Source of the DNA: Kurthia senegalensis
GTDB taxonomy: Bacteria; Bacillota; Bacilli; Bacillales_A; Planococcaceae
Assembly: GCF_000285595.1 (NCBI RefSeq)
Contig: NZ_HE611068.1
Span: 106,499-170,498, forward strand
Direction: 5' to 3'
Length of the DNA stretch: 64,000 nucleotides
The translations under genes and the position numbers were made by a program. Positions 17,413-25,747 of this stretch are shown here, piece after piece. The notes beneath the pieces are model-generated. The model did not search any database. It was not told the DNA's origin and saw only the letters and a list, made by a program, of their open reading frames with translations. The first letter of the stretch is position 1; each line of letters starts with the position of its first letter.

Positions 17413-18120
17413 CTACACTTCCTTTTCATTTAAAACGAAGCGATAGCCAGCACCACGAACCGTTTCGATTGTTGACTGAATGTGATAGTCGGCTAATTTT
17501 TTACGTACGCGCGTCATATTAACGTTGAGCGTATTTTCATCTACAAACGCTTGGTCATCCCAAAGTTCTTCTAATAAACTTTCACGTGATACGACTTTCG
17601 GTGAAGCTTTCATTAACAATTCTAAAATGACACATTCTTTTTTTTGCAAAGCAATTTCATCTGTCTTCGTATGCAGTTCCATTCTTTCTAAATACAAAAC
17701 GAGCTGCCCTTGTTTCACTGTGCGTTCCTCTTGCTTAATCGCATATTCACCGAAACTACGACGCAAATGGCTTTTAATTTTCGCTAAAACAATTTCATAG
17801 TGGAATGGCTTCGTAATAAAATCATCGCCGCCATTTTCTAATGCGAAAATTTGGTCCATCTCACCTGAACGTGCTGAAATATAAATAATCGGCACAGTCG
17901 TAAATTGACGCAATTGACGACACCAATAAAAGCCATCATATGCTGGCAAGTTAATATCAAGTAATACGATATGCGGATTAAACGCATTGAATTCTTCTAT
18001 AATTTGATCAAACTGTTCGACTGTTTTCACTTCGTAATGATATTTTCTTAGTGTATCTGCTAGCATCGAAGCGATTTTCAAATCGTCTTCTACTATTAAA
18101 ATGCGGTGGGTCGTATTCAT
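17413..18120 (-). CDS. BceR-type response regulator (OmpR family)
   Basis: A 235-residue regulator with receiver domain (phosphoacceptor Asp55 in IVLLDINLP, acidic pair EDD at 11-13, Lys in FITKPF) and a winged-helix domain ending in TVRGAGYRFVLN. In this family it activates the transporter genes. GGAGGGAAG precedes the ATG. It starts only 27 nt after the lplA stop with no terminator between, so the module may be partly read from the lplA promoter. Confidence 0.93.
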   Translation of the reverse strand: MNTTHRILIVEDDLKIASMLADTLRKYHYEVKTVEQFDQIIEEFNAFNPHIVLLDINLPAYDGFYWCRQLRQFTTVPIIYISARSGEMDQIFALENGGDDFITKPFHYEIVLAKIKSHLRRSFGEYAIKQEERTVKQGQLVLYLERMELHTKTDEIALQKKECVILELLMKASPKVVSRESLLEELWDDQAFVDENTLNVNMTRVRKKLADYHIQSTIETVRGAGYRFVLNEKEV

Positions 18121-18147
18121 TTTTTCTTCCCTCCGTTTCTTTCCTTT

Positions 18148-19139
18148 TTAGTACATCAAATCAATAAAATCAGCTAATGACGTACCACCGAAATAACGTG
18201 GAATGTCTAAGTGTGCCACCGCTTCTTCAATTGCTTGTTTCTCATAGCGTTTACCAATTAACGCTTCTTCAATATCTTTCATATCACCGATTCCGAAAAA
18301 GTCGCCAAATATATGGACGTCTTGCATCGTTCCTTTGTTCACGGTTAAGCGTAAATCAATGAAACCGGATGCGAATTTTTTAGAACGTTGAATGTTGAAT
18401 TTAGGTGATTTTCCGTAATTCCATTCCCATTTTTGATAACGTTCTTCTGAAATTTTATGAATCGCTGCCCAATCTTCATCCGTTAATTCATAATATTTCA
18501 CTTGATCGAGACCACCGAAAATCGATTTTAAAATTTCTAATCGGAAATCTTCAACCGACATCGTTTTATCTTCTAACATTTCTTTTACGTTCGTCACGCG
18601 TGAACGAACAGATTTAATACCTTTTGATTCGATTTTTTCTTTTTTCGGACGTAACGCATTCACAACTTCGTCGATGTCTGCATCGAACATTAATGTGCCG
18701 TGACTAAACATACGACCATTTTTTGAGAACATCGCATTCCCAGAAATTTTACGACCGTTCGCTAAAATGTCGTTACGACCAGAAAGTTCAGATTCGATGC
18801 CCATATTTTGAAGTGCATCGACTACAGGTTGCGTGAATTTTTTAAAGTTTTGGAAGTTGTCTCCTTCATCTTTCGTTAAGAAACTGAAGTTTAAGTTGCC
18901 TAAATCATGGTAAACAGCGCCGCCACCAGAAAGACGACGTACGACGATAATTCCTTTTTCGTCGACGTAGTTCGTATTAATTTCTTCTACTGTATTTTGA
19001 TTACGACCGATAATAATTGATGGTTGGTTAATATAAAAAGAAGTAAGCCCTCATCAACATTCAATTCGTTTAATGCGTACTCCTCAATAGCTAAGTTAAT
19101 ACGTGGATCGTGAATACCTTTATTATCAATAAATAACAT
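18148..19139 (-). pseudogene. lplA: lipoate-protein ligase, interrupted by one frameshift
   Basis: The enzyme attaches free lipoate to lipoyl domains of 2-oxo acid dehydrogenases and the glycine cleavage H protein; the sequence follows B. subtilis LplJ. The N-terminal part runs MLFIDNKGIHDPRINLAIEE from ATG 19139 (AAGGAGG 10 nt upstream) to about 19045. The frame then shifts, and FYINQPSIIIGRNQNTV continues to VVRRLSGGGAVYHDLGNLNFS and ELSGRNDILANGRKISG, ending at 18148. One missing base (probably an A within TTAACTTC) restores a 330-residue protein. All active-site motifs are present, so an assembly error is likely. Neighbour yhfH is the same as in B. subtilis. Confidence 0.88.
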
Positions 19140-19194
19140 GGATAAAAATCCTCCTTCTATGTTCTTATAAATATTTTAACTTAATTTTTAGTTT

Positions 19195-19224
19195 TTGTAT
19201 TGACTTTTTATTATCTGTTATAAT
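19195..19224 (+). promoter_or_regulatory. promoter of yhfH with extended -10
   Basis: TTGTAT (19195-19200), 18-nt spacer and TATAAT (19219-19224) with a TGT extension. A TTGACT at 19200 is too close (13 nt) to serve as -35. Confidence 0.6.
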
Positions 19225-19259
19225 ACAATAGGTAACAACAAATCAGTAATATAACAGAT
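19213..19259. promoter_or_regulatory. inverted repeat overlapping the yhfH promoter
   Basis: ATCTGTTAT (19213-19221) and its exact complement ATAACAGAT (19251-19259) flank 29 nt that include the yhfH start of transcription. The left arm overlaps the -10 box. This divergent yhfH/lplA spacer could be an operator, or the arms could form an RNA stem in the yhfH leader. Confidence 0.35.
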
Positions 19260-19276
19260 TGAAGGAGGAGAACACT

Positions 19277-19402
19277 ATGTTAGAAAACGTTGTAGAATTT
19301 TTCAAAAACTTACCAGACAAACATTGTACGGAATGCGGTGAAAAAATCAATGAACAAAGCGAATGCTACTCTAATACTTGTGAACACTGTGATCATCTGT
19401 AA
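19277..19402 (+). CDS. yhfH: YhfH-like Cys-rich small protein
   Basis: A 41-residue protein starting MLENVVEFFKNLPDKHC. It carries CTEC at 17-20, a Cys at 30 in SECYSNTC, then Cys35 and Cys38, a pattern fit for one structural Zn. The order of cysteines, NLP segment and ECYSNTC match B. subtilis YhfH as I remember it, and yhfH also adjoins lplJ there. GAAGGAGGAG lies 7 nt before the ATG, a promoter precedes it and a terminator follows. Function unknown. Confidence 0.75.
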   Translation: MLENVVEFFKNLPDKHCTECGEKINEQSECYSNTCEHCDHL

Positions 19403-19418
19403 TACATCATGCTGATTA

Positions 19419-19447
19419 GCCGAAAATTACCCCAATGATTTTCGGTT
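19419..19447 (+). terminator. terminator-like hairpin after yhfH
   Basis: CCGAAAAT pairs with ATTTTCGG 17 nt after the yhfH stop. The T-run is poor, so it may be a processing or stabilising stem. Confidence 0.4.
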
Positions 19448-19507
19448 CACTGAACGCTTATCGTCATAACAAATCTATGAATCTATAATTAAATTGCTTA
19501 CGATGAA

Positions 19508-19541
19508 AAACCGAGATGTCCCCAGCATCTCGGTTTTTTTT
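19508..19541. terminator. bidirectional terminator between yhfH and the monooxygenase gene
   Basis: ACCGAGATG pairs with CATCTCGGT, flanked by a T8 run on the plus strand and T5 on the minus strand. Confidence 0.85.
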
Positions 19542-19580
19542 GATATATAACAGTTTCATTTTTCTCTGTTATGATACACA

Positions 19581-20615
19581 TTATTTTAAATGTTTTTTCA
19601 CAGTTGGCATTACTTTCGTTGCGAGCAACTCAAGTGAATGCATCGCTTGGTTGAATGGCACAGCACCAATATCAAGCTGCGCTAAGAAACGTTCATGGCC
19701 GAACAGTTCATGTTGCATCAATATTTTTTCTGTAATTTCTTCTGGACTACCGACCATCAACGCACTTCCTGCATCCGTTGCACGGTCGAATCCTTCTCTA
19801 CTCATATGAAAACGTTGTCCACGCTGTGCGTTAACGTACGTCCAGTAATTGTTATAATACGGATAAAACTCATCGCGTGCGGCTTTTGCCGTATCTGAAA
19901 TGTACGTATGCGCTGTCACACCGACTTTTCGTTTTGTAGCGTCGTGTCCTGCTTCTCGTAACGCTGCATCGTATCGTTGCACGAGTGGTTCAAAATAATG
20001 CGGAGAGCCTCCTAAAATAGCTAATGCCATTCCTGCCCCGAAACGACCAGCACGCGTTGCACTTTCGGGCGTACCACCGACGCCAATCCAAAGTGGAATG
20101 CCATCTTGAATGGCACGAGGTGCAATGTCCGCACGTTGAATAGCTGAACGGAATTCCCCTTGCCACGTTACATTTTCTTGTGCATTCAATTGTTGAAACA
20201 GTGCGATATTTTCTTCGAATAACGCATCATAATCATGAAGATCTTTGCCGAACAATGGGAACGATTCGATAAAAGCACCACGTCCTGCCATAATTTCAGC
20301 ACGTCCACCCGATAAAACGTCTAATGTCGAAAAGTCTTCGTATAAACGTACTGGGTCGACCGTACTTAGTACCGTTGTCGTACTCGTCAAACGAATGTTT
20401 TTTGTTTGCGCAGCAATATAACTTAGAACGACTGGTACGGCTGACACCGCATAATCTAAACGATGATGCTCTCCGACACCAAACAAATCGAGTCCTAATT
20501 CGTCTGCTGCTTTAGCCATTTCAATAATTTCTTTCAAACGTTCAGGCGCAGTCGGCACTTTTTTCGTAAATGGATTTTCACCTAAGTCTGCTAACGTATA
20601 AATACCAAATTCCAT
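19581..20615 (-). CDS. luciferase-like monooxygenase (LLM family, FMN-dependent)
   Basis: A 344-residue TIM-barrel flavin monooxygenase. The start MEFGIYTLADLGENP, GLDLFGVGEHHRLDYAVSAV and TTTVLSTVDPVRLYEDFSTL are family features, with DVLSGGRAEIMAGRGAF in the middle. Substrate unknown. I use the ATG at 20615 with AAGAGGTG 9 nt upstream; the GTG at 20624 overlaps that site. Stand-alone gene. Confidence 0.82.
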   Translation of the reverse strand: MEFGIYTLADLGENPFTKKVPTAPERLKEIIEMAKAADELGLDLFGVGEHHRLDYAVSAVPVVLSYIAAQTKNIRLTSTTTVLSTVDPVRLYEDFSTLDVLSGGRAEIMAGRGAFIESFPLFGKDLHDYDALFEENIALFQQLNAQENVTWQGEFRSAIQRADIAPRAIQDGIPLWIGVGGTPESATRAGRFGAGMALAILGGSPHYFEPLVQRYDAALREAGHDATKRKVGVTAHTYISDTAKAARDEFYPYYNNYWTYVNAQRGQRFHMSREGFDRATDAGSALMVGSPEEITEKILMQHELFGHERFLAQLDIGAVPFNQAMHSLELLATKVMPTVKKHLK

Positions 20616-20701
20616 GTTGTTCACCTCTTATTTTTACTTACTATTCGTAACTTAGTTTATAATTGTAACTTTCTATTGTCAAAGACAACAACTTTTACAT
20701 A

Positions 20702-20746
20702 CAAAAAACTACAGCTCCTTTCACGATGTATTCGTAAAGAAACTGC
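20702..20746 (-). terminator. terminator of the lipoprotein/two-component operon
   Basis: CTGCAG-TTTC pairs with GAAA-GGAG-CTGTAG on the minus strand, followed by TTTTTTG. It lies 33 nt after the last gene of the operon. Confidence 0.65.
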
Positions 20747-20779
20747 AGTCGGTGTTCAAACTGTTCGTATCGTATGATT

Positions 20780-21142
20780 TTATTTCACGGTTATTTCTTG
20801 ATTCATCGCCGCATGACCTGTAATCGTTTCAACGTGACCCGTTACCGTATACGTTCCTTTTGATAGCGTAACGCTTGCATTATACGTGCCGTCTTCTTGT
20901 CGAACCGCAGCTAGTCGCTGAATCGCCTCTTCGTCGTCATTCAGAAAGACCTCAAAAGAAACAGTTTTCAACTCTTCCTCCGGTACAGCTTCCCCTTTTT
21001 CCGTCACGACGTCCATCGTAATGCTGACGTTACCATTTGCATCAACAGTCGGTTTTGGCATATTTAAACTAATTGCTAAACTAAATGCATTACTACACCC
21101 TGCTACTAATAAGGCGAGACAAATGCTAATCATCCACTTCAT
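20780..21142 (-). CDS. YtkA/FixH-like lipoprotein
   Basis: A 120-residue exported lipoprotein with signal peptide and lipobox LLVAGC, followed by an Ig-like beta domain (VSITMDVVTEKGEAV, VSFEVFLNDDEEAI, GTYNASVTLSKGTYTV, GHVETITGHAAMNQ). This resembles YtkA-like/FixH domains, often found with copper handling or sensor kinases. It overlaps the kinase gene by 17 nt with GGGAGG 6 nt before the ATG, so it is translationally tied to the kinase and may act as its extracytoplasmic partner, which is inference. Confidence 0.72.
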   Translation of the reverse strand: MKWMISICLALLVAGCSNAFSLAISLNMPKPTVDANGNVSITMDVVTEKGEAVPEEELKTVSFEVFLNDDEEAIQRLAAVRQEDGTYNASVTLSKGTYTVTGHVETITGHAAMNQEITVK

Positions 21143-22529
21143 CAAAGTCCTCCCATAATGGAATAAATAGTGTGACGGTCGTTCCGACTTGCCACGTACT
21201 CGTTATGTGCCAAGACCCACCGTGTAACGCAATGAGTTGGTCAACAATCGACAATCCAAGACCGCTTCCTCCATCTGCTCGTGTGCGCGCTTTATTCACG
21301 CGATAAAAACGCTCCGCTAAATGCGGTAGATGTTCGTCTGCAATGCCAATCCCTTCATCTCGGACAGTTATTTTAGCATATGTTTTTTCTGCGGAAGCTT
21401 CTACGTAAATAGCCGTTTCTTTGTCAGAATAACGCAAACTATTTTCAATTAAATTGAGCATAATTTGTTTCATCTTTTCATCGTCACCTGCAATGATAAG
21501 CGATTCATCTGCTTTTAAATGCAACGTCATTTGTTTCTCCATTGCACGTTGTTGTGATAGCTGTAAAGCTTCTCTTAAGCTCTCTGCTAATACAATCGGC
21601 ATCTTCGTAAATTCTTCCAGTTTTTCCGAACGAGAAAGCTGTAATAAGGCAGCCGTCAGTTTCTCCATTCGATCCGCTTCCTGCGTAATTAAATTCAATT
21701 TCTCCGTACATTCTTCTTTCGGAATAAGTCCTTTTGCAAGTGCTTCGCTATATCCTTTTACGTAACTAATCGGCGTGCGCAACTCGTGGGACACATTCGC
21801 TAAAAATTCTTTTTGCGTATCGTCTGTTTTTTGAATAGCTGTCGCCATTTCGTTAAACGTATGCGTCAATTGTCCAATTTCATCTTTCGACGTCACGACG
21901 ACACGTTCATCATAATGACCGTCTGCCATTCGCTTCGCTGCTAGTTGCAATCGATTAAGTGGTTTCATGACGACTTGAATGCCTTTCATGACCGCAAGTG
22001 CCATCATCATTAAAAAGAGCAATGCGCCGGTACTAATGAGTAAAATATCTTTTTTCGCCAATTCAACAATTTTTTCGAGTGGGAAATACAAATATAATAT
22101 GCCTTCTAAACGTTTTTCATGTACGAGTGGTACGATGACTGAGATAACTTGTCGATCAAAACGCTTTTCATATCCTTGTTTCGTCACCGTTTCTCCTGCG
22201 AGTAATTGCTTTCTTTCTTGCGGTCCAATCAGCGTATCGTAATCAATATCAAATGGTACACAAGCACTTAATTCCCTTGGGTTTCGAACGGCGAATACGT
22301 TGACGTCGGCATACATATTGTATCGGTCTACATCGTCAATCAAAGCATTCGTCACTTTTCCACCCTCATACATCGTCGCTAATTTTTGACCGACACCGAC
22401 CATATTATTTTCTTTATCTTGAACGTACAACCGTTCATACAAAAAGTTCGTTAAGCTATACATGAATAAAATCGTAATGACTAAAAACCCTAACACGAGC
22501 AACCAAATTTTCGTTGCGATTTTTTTCAT
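21126..22529 (-). CDS. sensor histidine kinase with extracellular domain and HAMP
   Basis: A 467-residue membrane kinase: helix 1 at about 8-30, an extracellular sensor region of about 130 residues, helix 2 at 162-182, HAMP, then HisKA with His248 in NVSHELRTPISYVKGY and an ATPase domain (N box ENSLRYS, DEGIGIADEH, GSGLGLSIV). ATG 22529 overlaps the regulator stop as ATGA. The longer frame to 22667 has no ribosome binding site. Architecture is ResE/YclK-like; the signal is unknown, but the flanking lipoprotein genes are candidates for signal input. Confidence 0.9.
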   Translation of the reverse strand: MKKIATKIWLLVLGFLVITILFMYSLTNFLYERLYVQDKENNMVGVGQKLATMYEGGKVTNALIDDVDRYNMYADVNVFAVRNPRELSACVPFDIDYDTLIGPQERKQLLAGETVTKQGYEKRFDRQVISVIVPLVHEKRLEGILYLYFPLEKIVELAKKDILLISTGALLFLMMMALAVMKGIQVVMKPLNRLQLAAKRMADGHYDERVVVTSKDEIGQLTHTFNEMATAIQKTDDTQKEFLANVSHELRTPISYVKGYSEALAKGLIPKEECTEKLNLITQEADRMEKLTAALLQLSRSEKLEEFTKMPIVLAESLREALQLSQQRAMEKQMTLHLKADESLIIAGDDEKMKQIMLNLIENSLRYSDKETAIYVEASAEKTYAKITVRDEGIGIADEHLPHLAERFYRVNKARTRADGGSGLGLSIVDQLIALHGGSWHITSTWQVGTTVTLFIPLWEDFDEVDD

Positions 22530-23214
22530 AATGATTCTTTCCCGAAACGATAGCCGACGCCCCATACCGTTTGAATATAGGCACTCACTTTTTTCCCTAG
22601 TTTCAAGCGTAGCGTTTTTATGTGCGTATCGACCGTTCGCGTACCCCCTTCGTAATCGAGCGACCAAATTTGTTCGAGCAGTTGCTCTCGGTCATAAACA
22701 GTATTCGGATGCTTCATAAATAAATGTAGCAGCTCGAATTCTTTCATCGTCAACGTTACTTTCTTTCGATCAACGTGTACCGTTCTAGAAAGTTCATCGA
22801 GTACAATTCCACAAAATTGAAGTGTCGTATTCGGTTGGGCTACACTCGTATGTTTCGGCATTCTTCTAAGTACCGCTTCGATACGTGCGAGTAACTCTTC
22901 CCCGCTAAACGGCTTAACGATATAATCATCCGCTCCCATACGAAGTCCTTTTACTTTATCTTCTTTCGCATCTTTTGCCGTTAAAAAATAATTGGTACAT
23001 TCGACTGCTCTCGAATACGCTGACAAACGACAAAGCCGTCCATTTCTGGCATCATGACATCTAATAACAATAAGTCGACGTCCATTTGCGCTAAAATATC
23101 GAGTGCCTGTTGTCCGTTGGAAGCCCCGTACGTCGTATGTGCTTCTTGCTGCAACATAATACGAATTAAATCACGCATTTGTTTTTCGTCATCTACAATT
23201 AAAATCGTTGCCAT
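22526..23214 (-). pseudogene. OmpR-family response regulator, interrupted by one frameshift
   Basis: The receiver half starts MATILIVDDEKQMRD (Asp52 in LLLLDVMMPEMDG) and stops after SNVPIIF at a TAA. The rest continues in another frame as LTAKDAKEDKVKG, GADDYIVKPF and a winged-helix domain ending VWGVGYRFGKESL. One extra T in the T6 run (22988-22983, minus strand) would join them to 229 residues. Motifs are perfect on both sides, so the break is probably a homopolymer error. It begins one base after the upstream lipoprotein stop and overlaps the kinase start. Confidence 0.9.
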
Positions 23215-23215
23215 G

Positions 23216-24154
23216 CTATTCCCTCACTAACAATTGAAAAGGCCCTTGATCTACCTTTTTCTTTTGAATTATTTTTTGACCGTCTGTCCAATAAAGTTGT
23301 TGATCGTCGTATCCTGCCACGACGATATCATGTTGAAATTGCGTAAACGTAAAAGGGTTTGCCGCAATTTCTTGTTTCGCACGTATATGCCCTTTTTTAG
23401 AGAGTGTATACAACATACTTTCCCCGTGACTCAAAACGTAGACGTCATCACCTTTCGCTAAAAAGGCAATGGGCATCATCGGCAATTGAATGTTGCCAAC
23501 AATTTTTCCTGTAGAAGGATTTAGTTGTAATACGGTATCGTTCGGTGTACTGCCGTCTCCATGTCCTCCGAGCCAAAGTGTATCATCTATAACTTCAATG
23601 CCTGTCGATGACTTTGGAATCGTCCACGTCGCTTCTTTTCGTAAAGAATCCGTACCGAACACCATTAATTGCGTATCTTTAAAATTCACGACGAAAAGAC
23701 GGGCATTGTATACGAGCATCGCCATCGGATAATTCCCCGTTGCTACTTCCGCTTTCTTTCGTCCATTTATATCGTATGATGTTACCGTATTTTGAGTGCT
23801 ATTTGCGAGAAATAAGCTTTTCGTCTGCTCGTCATATAACGCATTCGAAATGCCTGTAGCTGTTTTTATTTTCCCGACATGCTCGCCTGTGCTTAACTGT
23901 ACTAGATCTCCATGATCGAGACCGTGTCCATATAAGAAAATTCGATCATCCCCTACAAGTACCGCTCCTGTATATGCTTCTTTCAACGACCACGTCGCCA
24001 TAACTTCTTTTCGTTTATCAAAAAACTGAATAGACGGTTCTTGAATGTTCACAGATGCGAGAAAAGGGTCGCCTTTTTCGATTTTCGGATATGTTGGATG
24101 ACTGCAAGCCGCAAGTCCGAAAATGATAGCGAAACAAAGAATGATTTTTTTCAC
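23216..24154 (-). CDS. beta-propeller lipoprotein (YncE/YVTN-like), first gene of the two-component operon
   Basis: A 312-residue exported lipoprotein: signal peptide MKKIILCFAIIFGLAAC with the lipobox Cys at residue 17, then repeated beta-propeller blades (ATGISNALYDEQTKSLFLAN, TGNYPMAMLVYNARLFVVNF, GIEVIDDTLWLGGHG). I choose the GTG at 24154 with AAGGAGG 8 nt upstream; the frame to 24217 adds an unlikely leader. Its stop is one base from the regulator start, so four genes form one operon. Possibly a ligand-binding or scaffold protein for the kinase; no enzyme motif is visible. Confidence 0.78.
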   Translation of the reverse strand: MKKIILCFAIIFGLAACSHPTYPKIEKGDPFLASVNIQEPSIQFFDKRKEVMATWSLKEAYTGAVLVGDDRIFLYGHGLDHGDLVQLSTGEHVGKIKTATGISNALYDEQTKSLFLANSTQNTVTSYDINGRKKAEVATGNYPMAMLVYNARLFVVNFKDTQLMVFGTDSLRKEATWTIPKSSTGIEVIDDTLWLGGHGDGSTPNDTVLQLNPSTGKIVGNIQLPMMPIAFLAKGDDVYVLSHGESMLYTLSKKGHIRAKQEIAANPFTFTQFQHDIVVAGYDDQQLYWTDGQKIIQKKKVDQGPFQLLVRE

Positions 24155-24175
24155 GATGCATGCCTCCTTTTTTTC

Positions 24176-24207
24176 ATTGTACCGAATGGTTGTGAAATGT
24201 GTGTGAA
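24176..24207 (-). promoter_or_regulatory. promoter with two direct repeats in place of the -35 box
   Basis: On the minus strand TTCACA-N5-TTCACA (24207-24202 and 24196-24191) is a pair of exact repeats 11 bp apart, ending 9 nt before TACAAT (24181-24176). Eleven-base direct repeats of TT(A/C)ACA type are how PhoP/OmpR regulators bind, and the -35 box is weak, so activation by the operon's own regulator is plausible. Confidence 0.5.
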
Positions 24208-24246
24208 ACTTTTTCATAAAAATTGCAACGAATGGTCATTTTCACA

Positions 24247-24277
24247 TAAAAAAGAACGGCTCCGAAGAACCGTCCAA
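24247..24277 (-). terminator. terminator of hemEHY
   Basis: ACGGTTC-TTCG-GAGCCGT hairpin followed by TCTTTTTT on the minus strand, 11 nt after the hemY stop. Confidence 0.75.
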
Positions 24278-24287
24278 ATAATGATCG

Positions 24288-25736
24288 TTAATCAAAAGAA
24301 TTCGTAAATTGTGGTGTATGCTCAAACAATTCGCATAGTAATTGATCCGCGCTATGTTTTCCTTGTTTAATACATTTCGGAATCGAAATACCGTTGTAAG
24401 AGTTTCCTGCTAAACGCATCGTTGGATACAGTTTTCGCAACGTATCTTTTGCTTTTTTAACACGGTCTGCATGCCCAATCGTATATTGTGGCATAGAGTC
24501 TTTCCATCTTGAAACGATTGTCTCAAGTGGCAGTTGATCTAGACCAAACAACTGTTGAAAATCTTCTAATAGCGCCTTTTCAATCTCACTATCAGATAAA
24601 TCAACAATTGCAGTATCGCCTGTGCGACCAATATAACAATTGACGACGGCATAGCCTTCCGGTGCAATGAACGGCCATTTTTTATGTTCAAACGTAACCG
24701 ACGTAAATGAATAGTCGCTGTTACGTGAAATATAGACATCCGTTCCATCAAACGACTGCAACGAGTCTTCTTTAAAAATCATCGTCACCGTCGCTACTGT
24801 ATTGCACGGTACAGTTTGTAACTGTCGCACTTCTTCTTCTTCAAAAAGATTTGTCACCATATGAAGCGGTGTCGCAACAATCACGCCATCGACTAATATC
24901 GTAGACTTATTATTTAAAGAAAGACATGTTTTGTCTTGAAATGGCGTAATCGATTGCACTTTTACACTTTTCAAAATTTCACAATCTGTTAGTTCGTCCG
25001 TCAAAGCATGCGTAAGTGTACTCATACCACCTCTGAATTTTTGAACGTTTTTAGAATTATGACGCACCGTAAAATCACCCGGCTCGGATGATTTCATCTC
25101 GTGACGCATCCCTCTAATAACGCTGCCACGCTGTTGTTCGTAACGAAGTAGCGATGGCAATGTAGATTGTAAACTCAATTCATCAATGTCGCCTGAATAG
25201 ACGCCTGATAAAAGAGGTTCAATTAAACTTTGGACAAATTCTTCGCCAAAACGGCGACGTACAAATTTACCGAGAGATCGATCCCCATCAACCTTACTCG
25301 GTGGAATAATTAAATCTGCTGTAGCTCGAACTTTTCCGCTCCATGACACTAATTCTGATGCCATAAATGGTTTGAATTTCGTAGGTATTCCCATAATTGT
25401 ATTTTGAGGGACTTGCTGAAGATCTTTGTCAATCGCAATAAAGGTTTTTGCATTCGTTGTCGTTACAATTTCATCTTCTATATTCAATTGCTTTGCCAAC
25501 TGTGCAACGATTCCTTTAGGATCTCGAAAAGAACTTGGCCCGCGATCAATTATAAAACCATCCTTGCGCAGCGTTTGAAGCTTACCACCTAATCGGTGAG
25601 AACCTTCGATTAATACGATCTCAAGTGGATAGTGATGTAATCTCGCCTGTTCCTGCAAATAAAACGCTGCCGTTAATCCAGTGATTCCTCCACCGATGAC
25701 AGCAATTTTTCGCTTCTGTTCAGTCACATCTATCAT
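24288..25736 (-). CDS. hemY: coproporphyrinogen III oxidase (HemY/CgoX)
   Basis: This FAD enzyme oxidises coproporphyrinogen III to coproporphyrin III in the Gram-positive heme route. The 482-residue protein starts with the dinucleotide-binding motif IAVIGGGITGLTAAFYL, followed by EGSHRLGGKLQT and DRGPSSF, and ends with the flavin motif LAGNSYNGISIPKCI. A GTG at 25739 directly before ATG 25736 is an alternative start. It is 11 nt after hemH in the order hemE-hemH-hemY, as in B. subtilis. Confidence 0.93.
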   Translation of the reverse strand: MIDVTEQKRKIAVIGGGITGLTAAFYLQEQARLHHYPLEIVLIEGSHRLGGKLQTLRKDGFIIDRGPSSFRDPKGIVAQLAKQLNIEDEIVTTTNAKTFIAIDKDLQQVPQNTIMGIPTKFKPFMASELVSWSGKVRATADLIIPPSKVDGDRSLGKFVRRRFGEEFVQSLIEPLLSGVYSGDIDELSLQSTLPSLLRYEQQRGSVIRGMRHEMKSSEPGDFTVRHNSKNVQKFRGGMSTLTHALTDELTDCEILKSVKVQSITPFQDKTCLSLNNKSTILVDGVIVATPLHMVTNLFEEEEVRQLQTVPCNTVATVTMIFKEDSLQSFDGTDVYISRNSDYSFTSVTFEHKKWPFIAPEGYAVVNCYIGRTGDTAIVDLSDSEIEKALLEDFQQLFGLDQLPLETIVSRWKDSMPQYTIGHADRVKKAKDTLRKLYPTMRLAGNSYNGISIPKCIKQGKHSADQLLCELFEHTPQFTNSFD

Positions 25737-25747
25737 CACTTTCTACT

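Noticed and set aside
19200-19224. TTGACT as -35 for yhfH
   Set aside because: The spacer to TATAAT would be only 13 nt; the extended -10 with TTGTAT is a better reading.
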